Assembly (NCBI GenBank): GCA_036877525.1
Contig: JAZGTH010000075.1
Span: 2,112,001-2,176,000 of the forward strand
Source: Chromobotia macracanthus
Taxonomy: Eukaryota; Chordata; Actinopteri; Cypriniformes; Botiidae
DNA length: 64,000 nucleotides
Direction: 5' to 3'
Shown: positions 22,601 to 32,395 of the stretch, piece after piece
Position numbering within the stretch: the first letter of the stretch is position 1
How the letters are laid out: each line of letters starts with the position of its first letter
The notes under the pieces: model-generated
Database searches by the model: none
Told to the model about the DNA's origin: nothing
The model's input: the letters and a program-made list of their open reading frames with translations, nothing else
Program-made: the position numbers and the translations under genes

Positions 22601-25127
22601 CATTTAGTCCAGAATTTTGCCACCTACTAAAAAATGGTTATCAGCGCATCTTTGTGTTGTGCTTATTGCAAAAGCAGTTCCTTGTTATAGTAAGATACAC
22701 CATACACCATAACCTCTAACCACAGGTTTAGATGAAGTGTGATGAAGAATTTGTGGTTTTGAAGTGAACATGCTCTTTTGACCTCAGATCACTAAATAAT
22801 TTGTAAAAAATAGTCATCTCAGTTTAAATTGCTATGCAAGTTTTGCTTTGTTCCGCTCTGTTTATGTTTGCACAATATAAGTGCATTAGTTTAGAACATT
22901 GTTTTTTTAAAGCAGGTTTAGACCCCAGTCTGTGTGAAGGGACGTCGTTTCACACTCCTGCTGTTGGATCTGTGGGCTCTGGGGTCCCGCGTGAGGATGA
23001 CATCCTGTTTCAGTGGCGTCTGAGGAGGAAGATGGAGCAGGCCAGGCAGTCTACCCACAATTCCCTTCTCCGTGTCCCTCTGGCTCACACTGCAGGACCA
23101 AAACAGGTGAATAAAAACAGCAAAGCTAATGTTGATTCTGTTTTCATTAGTATGCAAACAGAAGTCAGTATGTAAGATTCTGGTAGTTTGCTGGACATTG
23201 TTTTTGGTTATTTGATTGCCTTTCACACCAACCAAAATAATATATGAAACATTTTCTCTTTTCTGTCAAAAGTAAACATCTGTAATCTGTATACGTGTTC
23301 TTCTGTGTTTCTGTTAAGAAGACACACCACAGCCATTTTAACAACCTGCCTCTTCAGAGATCACATCTCACATTTGCACCAGTCACCATCGCCAGCCTCA
23401 ATCCTCCAACCCCTGATCCATCACTGCCTGTTTCATGCCCCAGCGTCTCCAGACTCCAGCCTGAAGTCACCATCCAGCCCCAGGAGCAACATGACCCCAA
23501 CAGCAAACCTACTTACCTGAGTGAGAGAGTCACAAAGAAAACGGAAGCAACTTCTGCCCCGCCACGACATCACAGGCAAACGGAAACACGAACCAACATC
23601 CCAAAGACCACAGAAGAGCACGGTGCCAGGCAGAAATCTTCATCCCCATCTCCACAGACTTCTGTTAGCACAGAGGAGTGCTGGCCAGATCCTGAGAGGA
23701 AGAAAGTCACAGCGGTCAAGGGAAAGATTGGGAACGAGAGGCGTGAGAAGATCACACATTCAGACCGGAAGAAAAAATCTGAGTGGTATTTCTTATGTGT
23801 CCTAAACAGTAAACTGTCTACATTAAACGTGAAAATGCTGTGTGATGCAATACAATTAACTTAAAGAGAGAGCTTTTATTGCTTCTTGCTGTATGACATC
23901 ACACCTGCTGAAGTGTGTTTCAAAATAACGTTATTTAACATTGTTCATTCAATAGTACATATTGAGTAATATTTTTTGTGGTGGTGCTGCATATGTTCAA
24001 ACTCATCAAACTCATTTCTGTTTGTTCGTAGTGTCGAGCGAAACATCAGTCCAGTGAGGGTCAGACAGGCGAGGGGTCATGAAGGGGTCAGTCGCAAAGC
24101 CAGGGACGTGAGCGGAAGAAGCAGGTGGAAGGAAGAGGGTCAAAGGTCGACACGAGTAGAGCGACCTGGAGATCGAGCCCCAACACCCTCACTTATAAAC
24201 AATGCTCTAGGACAGGTCTGTGTGCTCGTTTTAATACGTTTCTTAAACGCTTCTATAGTGAAGCTATTGATTAACCCATCCCTTGCTGAGTAAACTTTGT
24301 CTGAAAAATCACTGAGTAAACTGAGTAAAATCACTTTGTTGCTAATGAATTGAGTATTAATGGATACAATTGCTGACATAGCCATAAATCAAGCATTTGT
24401 ACTGTGATTAGGATTAGTAACACACTTCACTTGACATTGGCAGGTTGTCTCTGAGGTGCTTTTTCCCAGTGAAGATTCCCCAACCCAGTGCAAGACTCCA
24501 AGTTCATCAGCTTCCCCTACATTTACCCCCCCTCCAACCCCACAATGCTCTGTAGCCCCGCCCTCTGACGTGCAGCAACCATCTGAGGTCATAGGTCAAC
24601 TTATGCAGGATGCGGAAGGTAGGAAAGGTCTCAAAAGTGACGTTCTTGCACATTTTTTAACTAGCTGTAAAACCGTGATGACACTGATTTAGCAGGTCAA
24701 ATCTGAAGCCTGTATAAATAGCAAGACTGAAAGCTCACCTCAGATAACACAGTGTTCTTGATTTCAGATTATGCAGTGCAGTCACATTGTGTGAATCATA
24801 GATTGTACATTTTAGGAAGTACTTATTACATTTCGAAAGAGTTTTCTCTTCTGTAAGTATTCTGAGAGCACAATCTTGTACACAGACTCTGATGGAAAGG
24901 AGTTTGAAGACGACCCTTTACTGCAAGTCCTCAGAAAGCAAAGAAACTGGGTGAAAGAACAAATTTGGTGAGAATAGTAACATCTCATCTTTAAATTCTG
25001 CATCAGTGTTGTATGAACTATATGTTATTGACAAACTTCAATTCATTTATTGATTTTAATTATTTTCAGTGAGGTCGACATGATGCTTGAGCGATTTCTC
25101 CCACCAACGTGCACAATTAATATATGA
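19626..25127 (+). CDS. proser3: PROSER3 (proline and serine rich 3), all but the first coding exon
   Basis: Exons are 19626-19737, 20313-20608, 20758-20912, 21360-21412, 22002-22087, 22433-22566, 22916-23106, 23319-23785, 24032-24215, 24444-24618, 24886-24967 and 25070-25127 (stop TGA). All phases agree, giving about 664 residues here. Recognised segments are LPKSHYSPSRSRK near the start, YIERFRFGKPQSREDRQ with DDQLFWWMS, ILFQWRLRRKMEQAR, and a C-terminal DPLLQVLRKQRNWVKEQI. Between them the protein is Pro/Ser/Thr rich and probably disordered. The vertebrate family has no well-established biochemical role that I can state. The exon supplying the start codon must end with two leftover bases and lies in or near 18850-19600; I could not fix it. 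Polyadenylation signal AATAAA is at 25221. Confidence 0.85.
21043..21325. mobile_element. Palindromic cyprinid-type MITE in a proser3 intron
   Basis: Starts GGGTTAGTCCGTGCAAAAAT and ends with the inverted counterpart CGGGTGAACTATCCC, forming imperfect terminal inverted repeats. The interior (TCACCCTCATGTCATTCCAA; TTGACTTCCATTGAATGGAC) matches, from memory, a very abundant near-palindromic interspersed element of zebrafish and carp. A clear target-site duplication was not seen. Confidence 0.7.
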
Positions 25128-25220
25128 AAAACAAGATTTCAAACATGCTATCATGTTACGTTTGGCTACTATTTATATGTATTTTTATGCAGATTCAAAT
25201 GCGTTATGACTGTATTTATA

Positions 25221-25683
25221 AATAAAGATCCTTGCAAATAAACAAGGGTATCACGTGTTTATTTGATATTTGAACTGTACATCACACAAATAAAGATTTA
25301 AATGAAATGAACACACTGTCATTGTAACTTAAAAATATGTACAATCTCTATAGGCCTTTGAAGAATTGATTAGATGAATAATATGTGCCATTTTAAAAGG
25401 TACTAGATAACAAAATAATAAATCAATCTCAGCGGTTAGATCACCCTATCATGTTAAATCCAGTCTCAGCATAGATGTGTGTATTTGAACATGTATGTGA
25501 GGTCTTGTTAACGTGAGAACACATTTGTACAACAGTAAGTGTGAAGAAATTGTCAAACGATCTTCTTGTTGCTTTGGGATCAAGTATCAAACTGAACTGT
25601 GCAGAGAAGTGAATCAGTTTGTTTTGGTCTGTATGCATTATGCGAGCTTTAAGCAAACACAAAAGTGTGTGTGTGTGTGTGTT
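25221..25683. other. Convergent 3' ends of proser3 and the small heat-shock gene
   Basis: The proser3 polyadenylation signal (25221-25226) and the stop codon of the minus-strand gene (25684) are about 460 bases apart. A GT microsatellite is at about 25667-25682. No other gene was recognised. Confidence 0.5.
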
Positions 25684-26194
25684 TTATGGTCCACTGAGAT
25701 TCAGCAGTCTGGAGTTGTCTCTCTGCTGCAGAGGTGCTGAGATGATGAGCGTTCCTTCTGGAGACATGGCTGATTCCAGCGCCATGATGTCCACACCATT
25801 TGGGATCCGATATCTCCGATTAAACTGCCGTGTCACCAGTTCTGGCCCATCCTAGTGTTAACCATACAAATCAGCTTTACTGCTCCTAACTTTACTCAGA
25901 TCCAGTCCAGTACGAGGTGTTTTATTCTGCTTATGCATTATTACTACGTTACATATTGAGTGAACGTCATGTACCTTTTTTTGTTCATGTTTTCCCTCAA
26001 TCACAACATACTCCCCAGTCACTCGGACCATCAGCTCTTCAGGAGTGAAGTTCTTCACATCAACCTGAACTGTAAACCTGTTATGATCACAGGTCACCTG
26101 GAGCGGAGGTGAATTTACCTGTCACACCATCATTATTTACATCCATAATATATATAAATATACATAATATATATATAAATATATATAAATATAC

Positions 26195-26228
<34 letters not shown>

Positions 26229-27670
26229 AAATATAACATAATATATATAAATATACATAATATATATATAAATAACGTTTGCTTTTCTGTATCACCTATA
26301 ACTCATGAATTCTTTAACATGAAACGAGACATACAGAAATGTCTGTCTAATATGTTGGTAACAATTTACATTTGTTAACATTAGTTAATGCATTTACTAA
26401 CATGAACTGAAACATTTATTTATCTTTGTTAACATAAGTTAATGCATTTACTAACATGAACTGAAACATTTTTTAATCTTTGTTAACATTAGTTAATGCA
26501 TTTACTAACATGAACTGAAACATTTATTTATCTTTGTTAACATTAGTTAATGCATTTACTAACATGAACTGAAACATTTATTTATCTTTGTTAACATAAG
26601 TTAATGCATTTACTAACATGAACTGAAACATTTATTTATCTTTGTTAACATAAGTTAATGCATTTACTAACATGAACTGAAACATTTATTTATCTTTGTT
26701 AACATAAGTTAATGCATTTACTAACATGAACTGAAACATTTATTTATCTTTGTTAACATAAGTTAATGCACTACAAACTGAAACATTTTTAATCTTTGTT
26801 AAAATTAATTTAAAATTTACTAACATGAACTGAAACATTTTTTAATCTTTGTTAACATTAGTTAATGCATTTACTAACATGAACTGAAACATTTATTTAT
26901 CTTTGTTAACATTAGTTAATGCATTTACTAACATGAACTGAAACATTTATTTATCTTTGTTAACATAAGTTAATGCATTTACTAACATGAACTGAAACAT
27001 TTTTTAATCTTTGTTAACATTAGTTAATGCATTTACTAACATGAACTGAAACATTTATTTATCTTTGTTAACATAAGTTAATGCATTTGCTGACATGAAC
27101 TGAAACATTTTTTAATCTTTGTTAACATAAGTTAATGCATTTACTAACATGAACTGAAACATTTTTTAATCTTTGTTAACATTAGTTAATGCATTTACTA
27201 ACATGAACTGAAACATTTTTTAATCTTTGTTAACATTAGTTAATGCATTTACTAACATGAACTGAAACATTTATTTATCTTTGTTAACATAAGTTAATGC
27301 ATTTACTAACATGAACTGAAACATTTATTTATCTTTGTTAACATAAGTTAATGCATTTACTAACATGAACTGAAACATTTATTTATCTTTGTTAACATAA
27401 GTTAATGCACATTCAGTTCATTGATCCTGTTCATTTAAAACGCAGCACTTGTTAATTAAGATGAACAATTGCTGTATATTAATTGTTAGTACAGTTAGTT
27501 AGTTAGTACAGTTTTTAATTGTAATTGTATTTAGAGAATAATGAGTCCACCCGTGCCGCTCCGGTGTGCTCGGACCCCGGAATCAGAAGTCCGGTCGGGC
27601 TCCACGACTGCGGCCCCGCCGTCCCGCTCACCCGGGGCAGTATCGGAGGCAGAACCCGGTCCAGATCCAT
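25684..27670 (-). CDS. hspb6: Small heat-shock protein (alpha-crystallin family), probably HSPB6
   Basis: Two exons are secure. 26097-25975 (41 codons) holds NRFTVQVDVKNFTPEELMV and GEYVVIEGKHEQKK. 25851-25684 (56 codons including stop) holds RQFNRRYRIPNGVD and MSPEGTLIISAP. Together they make an alpha-crystallin domain with the usual beta strands and the EGTLIISAP dimer/chaperone strand. The first exon is tentative: 27670-27632, ATG to donor GTGAGC, would encode only MDLDRVLPPILPR in matching phase. That is a very short N-terminus for the family. These proteins are ATP-independent holdase chaperones. The HSPB6 name rests on synteny (beside lin37/proser3/psenen), not on diagnostic residues; another sHSP paralog is possible. 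Confidence 0.65.
26130..26275. repeat. AT-rich microsatellite (TATATAAATATACATAA-type)
   Basis: Imperfect TA and TATATAAATATACATAA repeats in the intron of the small heat-shock gene, immediately beside the 54-bp array. Confidence 0.85.
26371..27409. repeat. 54-bp tandem array, about 19 copies, in the hspb6-like intron
   Basis: The unit begins GTTAACATAAGTTAATGCAT and continues TTACTAACATGAACTGAAAC plus a short tail. Copies alternate between TTTATTTATC and TTTTTTAATC tails and between CATAAG and CATTAG. One degenerate copy lies at about 26760-26815. The flanks (GGTAACAATTTACA before, CAGTTCATTGATCC after) look like a widespread teleost DNA element, so the array seems to be a tandem amplification inside an old insertion. 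Confidence 0.9.
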
Positions 27671-27800
27671 CCCGATATAACCGTGATGAAACACAACCAA
27701 ACTGTTTACTAGACGTTTATTATCACGCCTGTCCAGAATAACTAACGGAGAGAAACTTCTGCTGCCTCTCCGGGTCACCCGGTTTAAATAACCCAGAAAA
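27541..27800 (-). promoter_or_regulatory. GC-rich block at the 5' end of the hspb6-like gene
   Basis: A GC- and CpG-rich stretch in an otherwise AT-rich region, containing the proposed first exon and a good donor (GTGAGC). It probably marks the transcription start region. Confidence 0.4.
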
Positions 27801-29190
27801 CACGCCACATGACCCGAAACTCAATGAAGTCGCACATCTTCATACTCAAACAATGTCGGATCTTGATGCCAAAAGTCGCATTTAATCGTGTTTGCTGTTA
27901 CTGGATGTCAGTGACGGGGTGGATGAGGGTCGTTCTCCATAAACGCGATCAATGTTTTCATGACTGTTGTTTTGGCTTTTTGGGGGCTGTTAACTTTTCT
28001 GTCCGGTGTCGCAGGTCGTGTGTGATGTAATCGTGATTATATTACATCATTTATACGTGATATAAATAAATCATAATAAACAATAAACAGCTGCTCTCAC
28101 GTCCGTATGGTAAAACATATGACGTCATAGTTCCTGCGACCACGATGACGCCATAGTTCCTGCGACCACTGTACATCAGAAAAGCTTTCAGATGAATTGT
28201 CTTTAGAGTTATTTTGTTTCCTAGTTGAGTTATTCATTGTGACTAGTTATTAGTGGTGACTAATACCAAATAGTTTACTGTAGTAAGTGTTTTTATTACT
28301 GTGGTGAATTGAAAATAGTTTTTCCACCTTGTCAAGCTCTTGACATGCAGGAACTTTCCTGAGACATGTTTGTCTGTCTGCTGGTTCTTGACAGTTCACC
28401 TCACGTTCCTCATACAGTATTAGCACAGAACTTTAACCTGCATTTGTAAGTATTCTCTAGTATTGAGTCGTCACACCCATGGCCTGTCGCAGACATTTCC
28501 TGTCCTTGTGTTAATGACAACTGTGGTTGGCTGGCATTCCTGTGAACTGAACAATGTCACATTTCTACTGATCTGTCTGTCAAGTAAAAGCTCTATTGTA
28601 TATCTGTTGCAGATGATACCAGACAGAATGTCAAAAATGTGTTATGACAGAAGAATGGGATGACAATAACTTTATAACTCCCAACAACAAAACAAGATCA
28701 AAACAGTAACTCACACCTCTCTTTTCTAAGTTCATCAACCACACAGAACTTTATCAACGGTCTAATATGGCTTATGATGCCATATTAGACCGCCAAAGTA
28801 ATGCCCAATGCTCTGGCAAGTACTCAAGTTACTGAAGCTAGAGATAACATGTCCTTCTGCTGCTGTTGTCCACAGGTAACAGATCTGCCGTTGGCTAGAG
28901 GTGATTAAAAACAACACGCAGGAAGATCTACGAGGGGTTTAGCATTTGTTCAAAAGCAGAATGAGGTTTCATAATATGCGCCTATAAAGGGCTACACACA
29001 GGTGTTCATATTACAGAGTCTGGCATTCCAGGCAGTTTAAAATGATTGTAAGTTGATTAATAAGTAAGACAACAAAGGAACTCGTCCCTCACATGGATTT
29101 TGCTGGAAATCTCCAGGAAGTCTCTTGGCCTGTTGTTTTTCAAGTGACACGAACAAACAAGACTTTTTAATATCAAGATTTAATGTTAAA
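27801..29190. other. Upstream region of hspb6-like gene and 3' flank of psenen
   Basis: No gene recognised. It holds a CRE-like site (TGACGTCA, 28120-28127) within a roughly 26-base tandem duplication (about 28116-28168). A heat-shock-element-like GGAACTTTCCTGAGA lies at 28350-28364. A perfect 14-base hairpin is at 28758-28792. Confidence 0.4.
28120..28127. promoter_or_regulatory. CRE-like palindrome TGACGTCA
   Basis: Perfect CREB/ATF consensus about 450 bases upstream of the proposed hspb6-like start. It is the first half of a local duplication whose second copy has TGACGCCA. Confidence 0.3.
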
Positions 29191-29193
29191 ATG

Positions 29194-29199
29194 TTTATT
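29194..29199 (-). terminator. Possible polyadenylation signal of psenen
   Basis: TTTATT on the + strand reads AATAAA on the minus strand, about 500 bases beyond the psenen stop. Confidence 0.35.
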
Positions 29200-29695
29200 T
29201 TTCCATAAGACAATCACAATTTGCTTTAAATTGTGTAAACACATTTGGAATTTGAATCTGCGGCCTTTGCTATCCAGCAAAATTATGAAAATACAAGACA
29301 AAATTGCATGTCACGTCAAGTGCTGAAAGTTAAAAAACTTTTTCTTGCATAGACCTGCCCGGTCTGCAAGTTTTATCATACATTATTATCTTCAATAATA
29401 TAAAGTTAATGTGTTATCTCTGTCACAATGTAATACACATACCAGCTGAAACCGGAGAAAAGGTATGAAGCAGTAGTGCAGGAAAAGAAACGCTTTTGCA
29501 TGGTGCATTTGTGTCCGTATTATCTCACCCATCCAACAAATGATTTCATTAGTTCACGAAATACCACGACTCCCAGACAGCTGCAGTTCATCTCAAATGT
29601 GACGACAGTGGTAAAATTAGCCAAGGGGCATCTTGTCAATGGGAGGAGCAAAACTGAAGGAATATAAAGAGGTATTGTAGAGAAATGTTGTTTCC

Positions 29696-31300
29696 TCAGG
29701 CTGTTCCGAGTGAAATGGTGAAGGAGAGGTAATCTGCGATCTCCCCCCACCACGCTCTGAAATGTTGGAATATGGTGATCCATGTGGTCAGCACTGCCAC
29801 CCAAAGTAGAAGCCCCAGCGCTGACTTCTTTACATCTGTGGAGGACGATAGAGACGCTATACATTACATTCATATACCGTAACACATAAACATCAGTCAC
29901 GTCACAGTATAGTAACACTATATATAAAGATGTTTATTTAGCAATCACTGCACAGAACTCATGCAGGCCAACAACTAACCTTATACGAATAATGAAGGAA
30001 TTTGCTTAATAAAGATGTCATATAACAATTTGTCCCTAATATTTTACATTTTGTTGCAGCCATTTTATAAAAGCAATAAGACACATAAGGCCATGCTATA
30101 TAGTGAATTTAATGTGCGTCTGAAATGCCATTTTGTTGTGACTGTTATCATAATATAGTACTTACACTTATTTAATAATTGCATTTAAAGCAATTGATTA
30201 TAACCAGAAACACAAGTACCTTCTTGGACACAAAGCATGCTGTTAAAACATCATGTGACTTGCATATAAACAGTGCAGTTCACATCAACTCCTCTCAAGA
30301 ATACCAGTGAAGGACAAATACAAAATATTTATAGGGATACAAATATTTATAAAAACAGGCATTATTCTAAAACATGATGTCACGTGTGTTATGCTACAGT
30401 AATATGACACTTATGAGTTCACATGGCATGTGCCTGACATCCATTAATCTATTTGAAAGAAATGAATGAATAAACTATCTTTTAACATATGCATACTGTC
30501 TACAAAATACATACAACATAAATAATAAGAGAAGTATGCTTGTACGCTATTCAGAACGCAGCCATTTAAACCTTTATCTTAGTAAGTGGCAAGATGAAGT
30601 GTCACTTAACACCTTTAAAGATGTGACGTGACGCGGCGCTTACAAGTTACCTCAAAAGAGTGTGAATTGTGATGTGTGTGCTCTCATATACTCACAAGAT
30701 TTGATCTGCGGTTGTTCTGTGTAAGCAGGTCTTAAAAAGGCCTCTTTGAAAAACCACACCACATTAACCAGCCAGAGAAAAGGAAGGAATGCAAAACCGC
30801 CTGAGGAAAACATTGACGCAGCATTGTTACAAAGACAAGTATAAAAACATTTCAGTAATGTGCAAAAGTCTGAGACACACTTCACCAAAAAGGTTAAGAT
30901 GTTTATTTAAAGCGCTTGCTTTAGGGTGACATAGGAAATATCAGCACAGATTTTCAAACATTCTCAGCCATTAACTCTAATAATTTCACAGAGATCTGAT
31001 CTCACCATTAAAGAGTCAGTCTGAGATTACAGGAAAAAAGCAAAGAAATACTGAGACAGCCTAGCACAGTTTATAATGATTTATCATTTGAGCTGTCGGC
31101 TTGGCTTCATTTCACTTTAACATGCGTAAAGAAAAGTAAAGTAACCTGCGATTTTATTTTCTGCTATTTTAAGCAGAAATGGCATACGAGAGGCGGAAGC
31201 TCTGGATTGCAGCTTCAAAATGACCAAATCACAACATACCTAGATAGTATCTTCTGCAAAGACTAAGTTTCTCCTCATTGGGAATACGTTCAAGGTTCAT
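29696..31300 (-). CDS. psenen: PSENEN (PEN-2), gamma-secretase subunit
   Basis: Three exons, 31300-31240, 30800-30696 and 29835-29696, sum to 306 bases and encode 101 residues, the same length as human PEN-2. The start MNLERIPNEEKLSLCRRYYL, the membrane segment FAFLPFLWLVNVVWFFKEAF, then PAYTEQPQIKSYVKKS and a second hydrophobic segment LGLLLWVAVLTTWITIFQ are clear. The conserved DYLSF motif is near the end. PEN-2 completes and activates presenilin in the gamma-secretase complex that cleaves Notch and APP in membranes. The last residues read SLGTA where human has PLGTP. The gene is divergent from kmt2b across about 1.1 kb. Confidence 0.95.
31074..31222. repeat. Dispersed repeat copy in psenen intron 1
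   Basis: Shares blocks such as TTTGAGCTGTCGG, GCGTAA...AAAGAAAA, GAGAGGCGG and GGATTGC.GCTT with 52850-53022 in a kmt2b intron, in the same orientation. It appears to be one interspersed family; the name was not determined. Confidence 0.55.
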
Positions 31301-32395
31301 AGTGGATTTCCTCTGTTGCTGTGGTGGTTTTCCTGTGAAAGAAAGTTTATTTGTCAATATAAATCCTGATATCATAGTAACCTGATCAAGATCTTCAGCC
31401 TTTGCTGCCATCTGGCTACACAGGACAGTACTGCCAAATTATATATTGATTTACATGAACAGAAATTGGGCTGGTTGTACAGTATGGCATGTATTATAGG
31501 CCCTTTGACAGTTCTGCCATCAGGTCATATTAATTTATCATGAAGTAAATAATGACTCTGCTCGGAAATTTGTCAAAGCAATAAAATCTATATTCACCAA
31601 ACATGTACCGCACGTAAAACAATTGATCACAAACGTCACACAGCCTTCTTAGACATCTTAAACGAATCATCCATTTCAATAAATAGAGGTGGCTACCTTA
31701 AAAGCCGATCTGAGACCAGAAAACAGATGATTTAACACAACAAAGGCGAGGTTGAAACAACAACTTTTACGGTTCCGCTTCCTGATGAAAACTATGCTAT
31801 GACGTCGCTCCCTGGCTGTGCATGACGGGTAATGTAGTTCTCAAGGATATTTTCGCGTTATTACCTTGTTGGTCATAAAAAATATGCTTCATCATTTTTG
31901 TTCATTTATTATTTGAGTATTTTATTTGTGTGAAATACGACCTGGTTCCATGAGACTCATTTCGATAGCTCATCTCATAACGGGAAAATGAGATCATTAT
32001 CTTAATATTTAAAATAAATATATGAATACGTAAATGAATTGTTTATGCAAATAAAGTTTATAAGAGTCTCAGATTTAGGGGGCATCCAAGTTCATAATTC
32101 GAATTTGTAACTGGGCTTAGAAATATATAATACATATAAAAACTATATATACACTATATACTATAATACATATAAATACTATATAAAACAATGTAATATA
32201 TATATATATATTAAATAAAGTATCATTATTATTATTATTATTACAGTAATAGCTTCAATATTTCTCTGTCTATTTAAAGTGTCACTCGCAGCCTACATCT
32301 CCCACAATGCACCAGGCACCTCCCCCTCCCTTCCGGCGGTTTCCTCTTCCCTCACCCTGAGTTTCTGTCTGTCTGGTGTTGTTGTTGAATCCGTG
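31301..32395. promoter_or_regulatory. Divergent promoter region between psenen and kmt2b
   Basis: ZNF143/SBS-like sites occur at both ends. On the psenen side (31818-31838) the minus strand reads ACTACATTACCCGTCATGCA. Near the kmt2b start (32292-32313) the + strand reads CTACATCTCCCACAATGCAC. Between them lies AT-rich sequence with TA and ATT microsatellites (about 32120-32250). The two genes probably have separate promoters. Confidence 0.5.

Noticed and set aside
26371..27409. CRISPR-like array (54-base repeats)
   Set aside because: Units are directly adjacent with no unique spacers, in a vertebrate intron; it is a minisatellite.
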